Assembly: GCF_011397635.1 (NCBI RefSeq) | Contig: NC_064772.1 | Coordinates: forward strand, 16,631,035 to 16,695,034 | DNA from: Epinephelus fuscoguttatus | Taxonomy: Eukaryota; Chordata; Actinopteri; Perciformes; Serranidae | Direction of reading: 5' to 3' | Length of the DNA: 64,000 bases | Shown here: positions 1 through 13,811 of the stretch, in pieces | Layout: the number at the start of each line of letters is the position of its first letter | Numbering within the stretch: position 1 is the first letter of the stretch | Translations under genes and position numbers: made by a program | The notes under the pieces: generated by a model | What the model was told of the DNA's origin: nothing | Databases searched by the model: none | The model's input: only the letters and a program-made list of their open reading frames with translations

Positions 1-3000
1 TCCAGTGGATGGTTTCCTCCTCCTTGATCGTCAGCCGCACCTTCATCTCCACTGTCATGCTGCCATCTTGGTTCACTCGAAAGGACTTTTCAATATCGTC
101 ATCTGTGGGCAGCAAGCTTCCCTGTCCTTCAGATCCAACACCAAGGCAGGTGTCAGGTGTTTCTGGTACTGACTCCAGCATACGACCCGACTCCAGCTCA
201 ACGGAGTGACTGGGTAGGTCACATGAACTTTCTGCGATGGAGTCATGGATCCGATTCACGATGTACATCTCTGATGAGGGGGAGAAATTTCTTGACTTTG
301 AAGTGTATAATAGTGGCTTCTTTTTACCTTTTAGGTTAATCAAAAAAAGCCAAATGGGTGCAAAAAAGATTTGTGTTGAAAAATGAAGCAGAAATGTCCA
401 AAGATTCCAGGCAAGGATTGAAGAGGGAAGGCAGGTGGTTTGAAGAGGAAACCCAAGAAGCATGAAAGGAGAATAAAGAGAGAAAAGAAAAGTTAGAAAC
501 ATAGTAGAACTATTCACAGCTCATGAAGAACAATAGCCGGCAGCTATGTAGACAGCGTATGTAGGTCATCCACAGTATTACGCATAATATCATTGCCTCA
601 GCACTTTCCCAATCTTCATCCCATGAGAGCAGGTAGATTACTGCTCACACCTCTATGTGTCCATCATGAGAATAAATGTCATACTAAATTAAACAAAATG
701 ACTGCATACAGATCGCCCCCCCAAAACAACAGATTTTTATGTAAACTTACGTTTTAATCTCCTGTGAACCATTCCTTTTGTAGGCAGCATTATTGGAGCT
801 GGTGATTTCTGTGCATTGTAGTTTGCATGCCTAAATGGCTCCCTGCCTGCAGCCACTACAGTCCCAGAGCACAGTATCAGGCCTGGAAGACTGTCCACCT
901 GCAGCAGACAGAAACATTTGTCACTCTAATGGCATTTGTCCAAGTTAGCATTAGGTACAATAGGTAGAATAGAAAAACCTTGAGTCTAGATATATGTATG
1001 TGTGTAATTGCAGAGTACAAACACGTATATGTTTAAAGGTTTAAAGGTATACTATGCAGGACTTTCAAAAAATAAATCAACGTATAGACTCATACAAATT
1101 TAATCCCTCTAGATCATCAGTTTTGACCAACGAAAAGTGTGTGTTTATGTACTTTTGAGCCTCCCTCTACCTGTATTTTCTCCTTATTTTATGTGTCCAG
1201 GACATATGTATGGGTGTGTAACCCAACAGGGTGCAACTGAGGTCAGAGATTTATAAAAAAGTAGCAGCCAGGTGCCAGACTGTAAATAGCACGCAATCCA
1301 AGAGACACAGCACCAAAAAGAAGAAAATATAACGAGGCGACATGCCAACTGAGAGAGAATCTAGGGTTGGCTTTTACTTCCACTTTCACTTGTGAGTGTG
1401 TTTACAAACAGTAACCCACAATCCTGCACAGTATACCTATAAATTAAATGAACTGTTTGTTGAAATGTCACCTTGCCAGTACCAGCAGGCTTTGAATTTA
1501 CAACAGATCCTTGACCTAAAGCCTTTCAGGGCAGTATCCCAGAATGCCTTTCTGCGTATTAGGGTGAGTTGGTAAAGAGGATTAAAACTTTCTCTCCTCA
1601 TGTGACGGTTATTTACAGGCCAGGTTCAAGCCAGTCCTCTATGGGACAAGAATGGTGATGCCAAAACCTAAAACATACATATTTGAGTTATATTTCAACA
1701 GACTATTTTTTTTTTAATAAATTAATTTCTAACAGTCTAATTTCTTTAGTATTTCTTAGTTCACACAATTTACAAAGTAATTGGCAGTTGAACTGTAGCT
1801 ATTGCGTATCCCTATTATACACACAGCACACACATGCAATTAAGGGCTAGCGCAGAATCAGCCAATGGTACAGCGCTCCTGGAGCAGTTTGGGGGGGTTG
1901 GTGTCTTGCTCAAGGTCACCTTGGTAGTGCTCTGGAGGTGAACTGACGGTGCACACTCCATACTTGGTACATCCAGGGACTTGAACTGGTGACACACTGG
2001 TTCCCTAGCCAGGTCCCCACAGACTGATCTACTGCCACCCCAAGTAATAATATAATAATTTGGGGGTAATGTACCTGGCTGGCAAATTTTTAGTTGGAAT
2101 GAAAATGATTTTGGTAATTTAACACAACTTAAAGCCAACAAAAATTAACATAATCTGTTGTCAGTATTCTATGTTAAGTTGATGCTGGCACTAGACATTG
2201 TCCTGACAGTCAGTATGTTGACAGGACATAAGAGAAAATCAGTTTATTGTGTTAGTCCGACTTAAACCAGGATGTTAAAATACGTGTAAAAAAAACACAT
2301 CGAAATTTTCAAAGATGGACTAACACACCCAGATAATGTGACTGGAAGTCAAATTATTCCTGCATGTACACAGTCAAATGGACCCAAACCAGCCGAGGCC
2401 TTCTATGCATGCTACACAGTTTCTGCCCTGGGCTTTGACCCAGAAGTTAGATAGCATTAAATGCGTAACAGAAGAAGAAGAAGCCCGTAACAACATGGCG
2501 AAATCGATATCCAGAGCTGTATATTTTTGGATGGATAAGGAGACAGTTAATGCTGTGTCAGCGCCAGTTTGTGACTAGCTAACCATAGATAGCTTGTTTG
2601 TTGATTGTTTGGTCAGTGATGTAATACTGGAAAAAGGTCCAGTACTAATAAGCTGAAAGGAGGCATATCACCACCTATTGTAGTGGGGTTAGGCATACTT
2701 CGGTCAATAAATCAATTCCCCTCCTGTGTTTGTACACTGGGACAAGGACAGTGGTCCAATTAAATGGCCCAGTCATGCTATAACCGTAGCTCAACTTAAC
2801 TGTGCATGTAAACGTTCTGACTGTTACACTGAATTTTGATCACCTGGCTTCACAACCTAAATTCAACCAAATATTTTGCAGTCTTTGAATCTGTTCAAAT
2901 ATACTCTTGAGATATAAAATTATTATGTAATAGTCATGATCATGGTCTTACAAGATGAGGCTACACTTGAGTTTGCTCTTAGATTTAAGACTACACCTGA

Positions 3001-3833
3001 ATAACTTTGTCATTCTGTTTGTTAATCTGTGCAAAAGGCTTTCAGTTTTCTTTGATTCCTTGGCACTGGAAGGTAAAATTTATAGAATGTGTTATGATGG
3101 GGTTTGTAGGTTGTCAGTGTATAGTGCTTGCAAAGTCCTATTTCTTAGAAAGAGATAGTTGTGTATGTGTCGTGAGGAGGACACTCACACGTCTACCATC
3201 AGCTGTGTGTAATTTCACGACATGAAACTGGACCAGCTCTGATATATATTCCAGGATGGACGCAAACGTTGGCGTAGTCCTCTTGTTAAGCACCACAGTG
3301 TGTTTTACACTGGGGTCACCATTGCGAAAAACCAGCAGCTTCTTTGGAGTGCGCACAAGCACAGGCTCCTGCTTGTGAATGTTCCTGCCAGGGAAAAACC
3401 TGGCCTGCTGCACAGTCCGACGACGGGAACTAACAGGCCTGGCGTGGTACCAGGGTGGCAGCTTCTTCCTGGCCAGCGCCAGATTGATCGGTTTTACTTT
3501 ACGGCTGTCAGAGCAGATGTAGGATTTGCCATCCTCCAGTTCATCCAAAGTGTAGACTGCATGAACCCCCCGCGGAGTGGTGATGTTTCTCACCCCAAAT
3601 GGCAGGGGAACTTTCTTAGAGAGACTGTCCAAGAGTGCATCAAATGTTTTAAAGGTGCGGTTGTTGATAACCATGCGCAGGCCATTGAACTGAGGATCTC
3701 CACTTTTGTAAAAGCAGACTCTCTTTGATAGAATAGGGTCGATGATGCTTGGGTGGCGTAGGGTGCCAATGGTGTGCCCGCTCCCTGATGACTGGACAGG
3801 GAGGACCCTCCGAAACCCTGTCTCATTCATCAT
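1..3833 (-). CDS. rp1: rp1, 5' part (exons 2, 3 and start of exon 4); doublecortin-domain photoreceptor axoneme protein
   Basis: The coding pieces are 3833-3189, 898-751 and 327-1, and the gene continues off the left edge. Exon 2 encodes residues 1-215. It holds a first doublecortin domain at about residues 38-117 (starts [15 protein letters not shown]) and most of a second at about 165-245 (starts [12 protein letters not shown]). Exon 3 adds 49 residues that finish domain 2 ([12 protein letters not shown], then [10 protein letters not shown]). Exon 4 opens with a basic stretch (RKKK), then [13 protein letters not shown] and [19 protein letters not shown], which are RP1-type. Splice signals are a GTGAGT donor after Arg215, a GTAAGT donor after exon 3 and CAG/AAG acceptors. 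Exon phases are 0 and 1. The start is an ATGATG with an in-frame TAA nine bases upstream. A CAG acceptor at 3844 implies an untranslated exon 1 further upstream, which I could not locate. RP1 bundles microtubules at the outer-segment axoneme. The sox17 neighbour favours rp1 over rp1l1. Confidence 0.88.
328..750 (-). other. rp1 intron between exons 3 and 4
   Basis: This 423-base intron has a GTAAGT donor at its 750 end. The acceptor follows a T-rich tract and ends AAAAG at 328. This acceptor restores the reading frame (AAA C|GT AAA); the nearer AG dinucleotides do not. I see nothing else in it. Confidence 0.75.
899..3188 (-). other. rp1 intron between exons 2 and 3
   Basis: This intron is about 2.3 kb, with a GTGAGT donor at 3188 and a TGCAG acceptor at 899. 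It carries one tRNA-like SINE near 1868-2043. The remainder is AT-rich unique sequence with no further exon that I can support. Because exon 2 ends in phase 0 inside the second doublecortin domain, this intron splits that domain. Confidence 0.75.
1868..2043 (-). mobile_element. tRNA-derived SINE, internal-promoter end (minus orientation)
   Basis: Read on the minus strand, the sequence begins GGGGTGGCAGTAGATCAG, resembling a pol III A box. About 55 bases later it has GTTCAAGTC, an exact match to the B-box consensus GWTCRANNC (1978-1986). The following segment (CTCAAGGTCACC on the plus strand near 1904) resembles the body of common fish tRNA SINEs. It lies in the rp1 intron, antisense to nothing else. 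The 3' end is degraded, so the left boundary is approximate. Confidence 0.65.
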
Positions 3834-3949
3834 TGGTGATTAGCTGGGAGAAGAGGAGTAAAAAACATTAATTTGGTCGAAGCATAAGGGTTTCCCGTTT
3901 TTTTTCACTTCTCAGTCGAGAAAATATTGATTCTGATTTCTGATGGCAG

Positions 3950-4565
3950 AATTAACACATTCTCACTACCTACTCGTTAAGTACCGTCACTCGAATTATG
4001 ACGCAGGTACCCCTCTAGCGTCAGTTTTGGAGGCTCAGGGACAGCGTTTCAATTCATGCTGACACTTGTTACCTGCATTTTGTTGTTTCAAAATACACTA
4101 AGAATGTATGGAAAAAAAAACTTCTGCTTATGGTTTACTTCCTTGGGTTTAGGTAAAGTACATGGTTAGGTTTAGAAAAAAAAATATGGTTTGGCTAAAA
4201 TTAGTATGTTTGTTACTCACTTTATGTAACGTAATGTGGCATATGTCACATACAGTACCTGACACGTCACTAGAGTATTATTCTACACAAACAAGCACAC
4301 TACATTATTAAATGCAACTTTTTTGTTTCACACGGGACAAGAACAGCAGGCTCCCAGGTGAAAGTCCAAGTTTGTTTGACCAGCCTACCCTGTGAGTGAT
4401 TTTCTTACTCTTTATACTACAGAAAAAAAATTATCCCGCCGTTATGTGTCATATCACTGCTCTCAAATGTGCCTTGGTGCTGGTTGGTATCTGACGCTAA
4501 GGGCCCCTGACCAAGCATCAGTTTTGACAAGTTAGTGAGGCCGGGTTGGTAGAAAAGCTTTCTCC
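3950..4565 (+). repeat. Unclassified dispersed repeat (family A), copy 1
   Basis: Blocks shared with the copy at 57265-57660 include 'TTTAGGT' and 'ATGGTTTGGCT' runs, 'GTTACTCAC', 'TTTCACACGGGAC', 'AAAGTCC', 'TTGGTATCTGAC' and 'GACAAGTT', in the same order. The left part begins ACACATTCTCACTAC like the other copies. There is no coding potential. Inverted ends are not obvious. The type is therefore undecided; a non-autonomous DNA element is likely. Confidence 0.6.
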
Positions 4566-7500
4566 TCAGAATCAATAATGAGAAACTCCAAAAAGTTGTT
4601 TCTACACATAAAGCATTACACATTTTTACAATAAACAATGATTTTCACACATATGTATCATCCATTTGTATTCTTGAGTTTCTAGTGATGCAGTATCAAA
4701 ATATCACGAGAAAAATACAACATTGTTTTTCACGTAGCATAAAATTGTCAGAAGAAACATCTGCACACAGACTTCTGCAACTGGGTCAACAAACATAGCT
4801 TTAATGATTCGTGATGTGTTAAACATCTGATGTGCATGTAAACAGCTAAATGACGTCTTGCAAACATATGTTGTTTACTTGTGGCCATCAGGTAAGTGGC
4901 CTGACTTCTTGGAAACTTGCCACGTGAATGGATTCTTCCATTATTTGATTACTGGGTTTTAACAGCACAGTGGAGCACTTAGCAAGTGATACAGAAGTGT
5001 TTGACAGATCTTTCTCTTTTACCAACATTTCTTTTACCATAATTAATAGGTTATGACAATAATATTACACCACATTGCAGTATTATGTTTTTAATATAGA
5101 AATCCAAAAATATGTTATCATTTATCATGTCCAGAAACCCTATCTTGTATCACATAACTCACTATTGTCTCATAAGTTTTTGAATATTGAATTACTAAAA
5201 TCTTGTACATTTTATATGATAAATTAACATTACATTTACATTTTTTATCAATTGTATTAAAAGCATGTGTGATAATACATTTTAAAAGTTGCTGAAAGGT
5301 AGTTTAGATTTATTAGTATTAGTGGTCAGTATAGTTTTAGTAGTAGAAGTTTTTCTTATTAGACCAACACAAGAATATTTTTTCATTTTCAGGAAGAAAT
5401 ACTTGCAGCAATTGTTGGAAACAAAATCAAAACAAGATCTGGTTAAAGTGTATGGTCATGACGTTTCTACTGCTGCAAGTGTAACATGGAAGAACAGATT
5501 GTAACTGGAGGCAGCGAACAAACAAATAAATACACAAAAATAACAGGATCTGAAAGTAAACTCACCTACGTCAGCATCATGAAATTCCCAAGCGATCCAT
5601 GAAATGTTATTCCGTGCTCTACATGATGACTGCTGTTCAACTGACTGCACAGCAACAGTTTATTTCTGGAGACACCATCCCGGTTAATTTGCTTAATCTT
5701 TGCACAAAGTTAATCTCCGCAGCAAGTGCATTGCTTGGAAATCCTCTTCAGAAAGGTGTGTCACACAGATGCACGTAGAGCTTTCATGGCAGGCTGAGAA
5801 GGTGGACTAAGAGCCTGAGATTGATTCATTATAATGTTAAACAGGCCTGAAACACATTTCTGTATTGTCAGTTGGGATTATTTCGCTTAAACAAAACTAT
5901 TTTAAAACAAAAAATAATCCCACAAATTTACTCTTACAAGTTTGACAGTGATTTAGACCAGTTACATTACATCACAACAGAGAATATTTTAATGTTTTCA
6001 TATTTGTGTTTTTGCTCTTATTTGAGACGTAAAGGCCTAAGAGCACGAGGCTGCACCTGCAGAGGGTTATGGGAACTAGAAGAAGAACAGGGTTTTCTTC
6101 ATCAGTGACAGCAGATGGTAAATTGGTGTCCGGTTGTAATATTCGTGCGGGGTTGTAATCTCATTGAGGACCTCTTTAGATAATAAGGATTAAGGAGCTC
6201 TCCATCGCAGGACCCTCAGAGAAGCGCACTTGCTTTGAATGAAAAGAACATTCACTTTAATGCCTCTTAATAATGAGAAATAAGATTACTAATAAGGTTT
6301 GTATTTGACCCTGTGTGATCTGAACGCATACAGTGCATTTTAGTATAAGACATTTAAAAATAACATGGACGTTCCTTTAACCCTCTGAACCCAAAGACTT
6401 GATTTTAGTGAGTCCCAGTCACAGCATACAAGCTAACATTTGTCTCTGTATATATCCGAATATAACCTGATAATAACCTGAGCTGCTGCCTTGATGACTG
6501 ACAAGGTGCACCTGCAGAGTATCCCACATAAAGGGTGACTCATCATGCATGTCTCATTTTGCACTGAGGAAAGTCCAACATAGACTGAAACGTTTCCACT
6601 TTTGCACATATTTTCCACTGTCTGTAGCCTAAAGATGTAAAAGGAGGTGTTTGAAAATCCAGACTGGTCTGAATCTCTTTTGTTCTCATGTGCAGTCCCC
6701 AACTGCTGCATTATACCTTTTCCCTGACTACTCCACAAGAGAGGAGGACTAACAAAGGACAGTTCTTTAAGGTGCAGCTCAACCCTTGTGAACTGCTTAC
6801 AAAATAAAGTCCATAGTTTTTCACCACTGATGATTCAGTATTATCAAAATATGAATCTTAAAGATGAATTTTATTGGCATAAATTCAGCACAGTAAAAAA
6901 CAAATTAATTTAACTAGTTAAAATTGAAATTACAATCCATGTAAAAAAGAATTGTAATAAAAAATATTAGAAAATGACTTGTCACTGGAATTTTTTTTTC
7001 ACCTTATATAATATGAATTTCATTACGTAACTCCTCCACAGTTTCTCCATATTTACGTAGGAGAAAATTCAGTTTGAGTGATATCATGACTCAATGATGA
7101 AGCCTTTTGTGTGAATAAGTGATGGTCATTGAAGTCCAGTGTTGCTTTTTTGCAACATTGACGCCAGTTCTTTCAAATTATATGTTATACTGTTTTTTAA
7201 AATTAACTAAGTTTTCTATCACTAAACTTATTAAGAATTAAGGAAAAAAATATTACAGGTCAGATACTTACTCATAAATTAAATTTCTGAAACTGTTAAA
7301 AAAACAAAACAAACCAAAAAAAATTGAGAAAGCTGTTCACTGTATAAAAAAAAATAAATAAATAAAATAAAAAAGGAAAAAAATAAAAACAACAACAAAA
7401 AAGTAAAAAAAAAAAAAAAAGAATAAAAAACAATGCAAAATTAAAGTGAAATATCCTAATTCAAATAAAGTGCAAAAACAATAAATTTACAGAATTTTTC

Positions 7501-10500
7501 ATGGAAGGTTTGCATAGAAACACTGTTATTTTACATGTTTTCCCAAAATTATTACAATCAAACACCTTCAATATAGTGATGTGACTAAAAGTTCACCAAA
7601 AAAACAAAACAAACAATTTTACAGATCACAGTTACAGTTATTACTATCAGATACCTTCAGACTGGCTGTCGAACAAACAAAAGTAAAATATCCTGTTACA
7701 AATTAAGTGCAAAACAATTAATCCACAGAAGTTCTCATTAAAGGTTTTGCAGAGTGGGGTCAGGTGGAGACGGCTATGTTGTTTGAACTTTAAATGTGGT
7801 CTGTCTTATGTCTTACAGTTTAACAATTTTCCTGCCAACAATGCTGTTAATATAAAGTTTAGAGTCTAGGCTGTTGGGATATGTAGCGTTTGTCTACATT
7901 AGGTCAGGAATAGGTGGGCCCACTATCAGACAGTTTCAAATAGATGTTGCAGTCTCACAGCTGAGGGCTTCCATGGGTTAATAGCAAACACAAGTGGAGA
8001 CGTTTATAGTCCTCACAGAAATATACATCTAACAAAAGAGTGCATGTTCTAGAAATACAATTAAGTTTAGCAGGGTAGTGGAGTCCAGTAGATTAGGTTG
8101 AACCGTATTACTGAGGGCATTAGCTGGTCATGTATATGCTTAACCGTGAACTATCTCGAGTTGCATAACAGTTACCAAAACTGGACTGAAGTGAGTCTAT
8201 TCCTGTAGTGAAAGGGATTAGCTGACAAGGGATGACTTCATGCCACAGTAAACCTGGGGCTGAAGTCAAGGAATCAAAGGAATATACAAAAGTTATCAGG
8301 TTTCAGCTCAGTATAAAAGGATAAAGTGATGACACTCGTGTACTGTTTAGTTTACTGCTGTAAAAATATCCCAGGTGTGTTTGAAAGGGACGATATGTGC
8401 TGTAGGAAAGAATTCCAGCTGAGCCTGACCAGACGTAGATTCAGGAATGCCACAGGAGGCTCCCATGTGCCGAGCCCATGACCTGTTCCCAAAACAACAA
8501 CGAGCACAAAAATGTGAAAAATCCTTCAAAGGAAGCTGGTGGGGTGGGGGACAATGGAGGAAGCCCTCAGAGTAAACAGGTAGGCCTGAAGCCTGCATGC
8601 CCCTCATTCCAGCCCTCCGCTCCAGAGATAAGAGACAAGCAAATGTTGAAACCAAAGCGGGTAAAAACGGCTGGCCGCACTGATACAGCAGCACAGATCC
8701 TGCCAAACATACTCGAATCAGTCTGAAAATAGGCCTGTGCCGAAGCTCTGCACTCAAAGCAGCATGGCAGGTAATAGCAACAAATGTCTGAAGCTCCATT
8801 TGTCACATAACCTTCCACGTCACAGAGTTATAACGAACCAGCTGGTGATATGAATACTGTTATTTTCCCTTCACATGATTACACGTGAAATCACACGCCT
8901 CCATGACAGAGATATCTGTCTCTGCGTTCCGGGTGTATTGCCACCCCTGCCATACGCTATTTTTAAGTCCTTGCGCCTATACTACAACTAATTGGCGCCA
9001 AGTTAGATTCAAACCTATGCTGTTAATGGGAAAAAATGTGTGATATGTTTTGGCCCTTGTCCCCTTTCTATATTTGGCCCAGCGTCCTCTATGCAGCTGC
9101 TCCTCCAGATCTGTCTGCCTGTGTTCCCATCAAACACCTCTCTTCAGTCTGCATATATTACCTCAATTCGAGGGGCAAAGAGTGCTGCTGCTTAAAGGGC
9201 AGAAAACACAGTGGAGGCTACATAGAAAATAACAGCAGTTTGCTCTGATGTAGCGCCACGTTTAGCCTCTTTACTGTCATTTGAAATAAAATGCCCGGCT
9301 TGTTTTGTCGCCCTTGTAAGAACTGGTTAAAATTCCAAGCATTGCAGCTGTCAGGAATTCAATTAGAAGTGATACAGCTGCACTGTGACCAACAGCAGTT
9401 TAAAACATTCACTTTAATTAAAAGTAAAGCAGCTGATCCTGCAAAAATGATCTCTTTGAAACTTTTCTTGCACCCAATATCTCAATTCTTTAATAATTAT
9501 TGATACAATAATGTTGATAAATTCCATTTTTCCTTTGAGGGCTGTTAAATGTGAGCTAAAAAAAAAAAAAGAAGAAGAAAAACTTGGCAGGCCAAAAATA
9601 TGCTTACTATTCAAAATTCCATTCAAGTGACATGCCATATCTCTTTTCCCCTGTTAACTTCCAGTGGAATTCCCAGATTTTGAATGAATCCCTGCCAAAC
9701 AGGACTCACACTGTAAGGTCACACCACCGCCCGTCCCCTCCCCTCCAAAACCCCTCGCACAGCAGTCAAGAGGTCCCCACCCCGTCCATTTTGAGCCCTC
9801 CGTATCAGCTGTGCCAAGCTTTTAATCTGCCTGGTGACATCCCAGTGTTTCCTGCATGGGACAGAAGGAAAGATAAGCATGCTTCTCTGTGCGGTAAATC
9901 ACTCCGCACTCCCACTCGTTCACTGATATGACCATTATTCAATTAGGCTGCGCTCAAACTGACCACATTTCTTAGTAATTCCAATCAGAGGCTTGGTGAT
10001 TGTTTTCACATATTTTCTTAGTCTCTTTCTTCCCTTAACATCATCTGCTTTCTTTGTTAAACGGCAAACAAAACAATGTCACTGCCAGGAAAGACAGTAA
10101 CACATTCTGAAGTGTTGTAGGTTAGTGTATGGGGCATACCTTATTAAAGTAAAAGCCCTCTGCAATTTAAGAAACAAGAATGCAGTGATATGACACAAAG
10201 AAAAAAGTGTTTACTCCTAAACTACATTTATTTACTAAAAAGTTACAGCTTGTCAACCCCTGACTATCTAAGTCTTTGTTTACACAACATGTTTAGGTTA
10301 TAGGCCTATAGTGGTGCAGGAATAAGTTCCAAAACCCGGAAATGAGTTAGCATTTTAGCACTCACGGTTCCCTCCTCTCAGAGTCAATGTTTCTTTGGTT
10401 AGACCCCTGAAATAAGGTCTGTGGTAAACACAAGCTCAAGAGACTTTAACATTTTGTTCTATGAAATGAAGTACGTCATTAAATACCCCACTCCTGAATT

Positions 10501-10861
10501 TTGAAGCCTTTAAATGTCTTTAAAAAAGCGGTGGTCCACCAACCATTTAAAAATAAGGTATTCAAACTGATTTTTTTGCACTTCGACATCAAAATATGGA
10601 GCTTGGGGAGTGACTTCTAAAAGTGTGTCCTTTAAGTGCGTCCTTTAATGTCAGCATGATACAAGGTCTGTTGCCGTTATAGTTTAGCAGTGGCCGGCAG
10701 CGTCAGAGGGAAACGCAATGGGAAGAGGACGAAAGTTAAGGTGGCAAAAGTCCGTCTGGGGCAGGTGGGAGTGGTGGTGGATGGATCAAACAAACATTGA
10801 CCTTAGCCCGAGAGAGCGGTGTTTGTGTCTCATAAGATAATAAAGCCAGACTATGTGCTTT
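4566..10861. other. Intergenic, rp1 upstream side; no gene seen
   Basis: This is AT-rich sequence without a supportable exon. A strongly A-rich low-complexity tract lies at about 7300-7440. Two stretches (8350-8800 and 9640-9930) are richer in GC than their surroundings and free of recognised repeats. They could be regulatory, but I have no positive evidence. The untranslated first exon and promoter of rp1 should lie somewhere here or beyond 3844. Confidence 0.5.
7300..7440 (+). repeat. A-rich low-complexity tract
   Basis: The tract is about 140 bases of mostly A with scattered T, C and G (AAATAAATAAATAAAATAAA-like pieces and an uninterrupted A run near 7410-7427). It may be the decayed tail of a retroelement, but no body is recognisable beside it. 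Confidence 0.7.
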
Positions 10862-11185
10862 TGTTGCCTAAACCCAACCATGTGTGTTAGTTGTTGGAGG
10901 AAAAAAACATAAGTTCGCAGTATTGTACAATGTAGTGTGTTTATTTTGAAAGAGACCGTATGTAAATGGTAAATTTCCTGTGAAAATAGAAGTGTATTTT
11001 GAAAGAAGACAATGCATGTGACAGGCAGAACTTGACACGGTGTCCCAGAATGTCAACAACCAACGCACCCAGAGTACCTTGCACGTTGTATGTGGACGTT
11101 GAAAGACTATGACCAAAATGTCGATATGTGACGAGGTCGGAGTGAGTTGTAAAAAATGCAGAGAAGGCAGACGACTGTACTCACT
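10862..11185 (-). repeat. Unclassified dispersed repeat (family A), copy 2, reverse orientation
   Basis: The minus strand reads CTCACTCCGACCTCGTCACATA, then GTGCAAGGTACTCTGGGTG, GACACCGTGTCAAGTTCTGCC, CACATGCATTGTCTTC and TTTTCACAGGAA. The same blocks in the same order occur on the plus strand at 55604-55790 and 57657-57880. It contains a spurious 112-codon frame. Confidence 0.75.
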
Positions 11186-13811
11186 GTGTGCTACTTGGTG
11201 ACCCACTTTAGGGAGGTTGAAATTCTTTGCTGCCTGTGACGCTAACTAACTGACTAGCTAATGGTTAGCCTTACTGACATGCATATTTTGACTCATGCAC
11301 ATGTTTTTAATTTTTACTTCGTATTATTATTATTATTGCTTAATATTTTTATCTAATGTACATCTACATCTCAGAGGGATATATATTGTACCTTTTGCTC
11401 TATGACAGTTATTCAACAGCTAGAGAGAATGTTGGGACAGGGGTGTCCTCATGTGGGGCTCGCACTCTCGTTGCTTGTGCCTGCAACGGTTGTCAAGCAA
11501 CAGGTGGCTATCTGGACAAACAAGTCACGATAAGCAACATAGATCTATATGACTTGGCAGCCCCAGGCTGAATTATAGACCCCAGACCACTCACATACCA
11601 GGAGTACATACACTTTGAAAATAGTAATAACAGAGCACGTACATCACAAGGTGGCACCCGTGCCCCACACGGCATGCTGTACCATCACATTCTCTATAGT
11701 TCTGCCTTTTTAAATTAATATTTTCATCAGACTAGTTCATATAAAATGATGCCATTTTGTAGATAAGACTGAACAGTTAAATAGTTTGAATTAAAATGCT
11801 GCTTACTTGTTAATGCATCAGTCATAACAATCAATTAATATATAATTTAACACAGTTAATGAGGCCATTATTTTATCACACACACATTTCTTTTGATACT
11901 TCAAGTACACAACGCTGCTGCTACTTTAACTTAAGCTACATGTTATGTCTAATGAAGTATTTTTAGATAGTGGTATTGCTACTTTGAGTAAACTGGCTAT
12001 TGATAGACACATAAACTCTTTGTCTTTGCCGAAATGGCAGCACAGAATAAGACAATAAGCACACACACACACACACACAAACACAGACACGGACACACAC
12101 ACTATAAAAACACAGTGTATTTTTAAAATCATAAAGGCTAAAGAAGTGAGACAATGTGGACTGACAAAATAATTACACAAGGGGAACAAAGACAAAACAC
12201 AATGGCAGATTAAAAATTGATGTGTCTTCTGAACATCTGCAGATTGTGAGGATACAGTGTATCAGCCTCTCAGCAGCAATATAAATACTGATATGCACAG
12301 AATGTGGACTATTATTCTCCAGAGGGCAGTGGCAAGCGGGGTCCTCCACACCAAAGGGCTCAATACCACATGGTTGTTAGCTTTGGAGGGCCCGGGCGGA
12401 GGGCCAGTCCGCTGACGGGACAACCTGGCTACGCGCGACCCAGATAGCAGCCCCGGGTGAGGAGTGATTTATCCGTCTGTGCTCGCATCAGACAACCTTC
12501 CTCTGATTAAGGGTCAGTCACTGAGCGACAGAGCTGAGTGGAGTGGAGAGGGGCGAGACAGGCAGCCTCCCTGTGTGAGACACTGGCATCCTGACCGCCA
12601 CACAAATGGACTTTCCAGACGCTGCGAACAGCACATGTAGCGTACCGTGTGCCTACAATGAACACACACATTAACCAATGGGCATTTACACAGGAATGTG
12701 CACGTAGTCATTATTTCTCCTCTCTCTTTTATTCATATCCACTGGCTGACTTACACGCACGCCAGAGCCAAGATAAAGACTTATTGGGCTGGCCTTGACA
12801 CTTGCTCAACCCAACAACAAAAGGATGTGGTGAATCTAAGTCGCCCACTGTTTGACTTGTCTCTGTGGGCTGTTAAAGACCAGTGTTCCTGCTGTTCAGG
12901 GGTCACAAACAGGTTACCGCCCTCATCAACTTCAGCAGCAGTGGTGCCTATTGTATGCATACATTGTGAGGGAATTCTGCAGGGTGAGAAGTACCCATGG
13001 CATTATTGTTTTTAAGGAGAGACACATGGTGATAACACATTTCCTGAACAGAAATCTGAACATTGGATAAAACCAGGTTCAAAACCTTATTTTGTTGACA
13101 TATTAGAGTCAAAGGTTAGAGGGACATTTTGGATATCACTTGGTAAGTCAGAAAATACTGACATAAGATAGTCATAAGAAAAATCATTTTTTGCCATGTT
13201 TTTGGGAATTAAATGTTCCATAAATCTGGAATATAGAAAGGAATAAAATTAATTAAAGTTAGGTGCATTTAAGTGCTGTAGCACAAGACAAAACATTGCA
13301 AACGTCTTTTTTTCCTGCATTTCTGTACATATTCCACAAAGTCTGGAGGTTACTGATGCCAAAATATCCCTCAGGAAAGTGCCATTAAAAGATCCCTTTT
13401 GCTGGAACAGCAGTTACAAACTCCTAGTAGCAACAGATCAGATGGATTTTATGGCCCAAAGCACACAGTTATTCTCAGACAACTTGCAGATATTCTTATT
13501 GCAATCAGCACCATTTCCAGTATGTTTAGTGTACGCAGCATCATATGTTTTATCTTTTAAATATACTTCTAAGTATCGTACTATGACAATTTGTGAATAC
13601 AACTTTCATGACTACAGCATAAGGCAAATAACACATATGTATGTAAAATTCCATAGAAACACAATACATGTGAAAATGGGTACAACTTTTATCTAATAAA
13701 TATCACCATGAAACATCCCCAAGTTGTTACTGACATTAAGACAATTATTTTTTGAGTTAAAAGTTTTTTTTTAAATTCATTGTTTAAATATGCAAATTAG
13801 GTGTTATATTA
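11186..13811. other. Intergenic; microsatellite and unique sequence
   Basis: There is no supportable exon. The stretch holds a CA microsatellite at 12060-12102 and a GC-richer patch at about 12300-12620. The rest is AT-rich unique DNA. Confidence 0.5.
12060..12102 (+). repeat. CA microsatellite, interrupted
   Basis: There are ten CA dinucleotides followed by interrupted ACACAGACACGGACACAC units. Confidence 0.95.

Noticed and set aside
3300..3728. 142-codon plus-strand frame
   Set aside because: It is the antisense of rp1 exon 2, whose minus-strand translation has two clear doublecortin domains.
8347..8799. 150-codon minus-strand frame
   Set aside because: No domain or codon pattern; overlaps other frames of equal quality on both strands.
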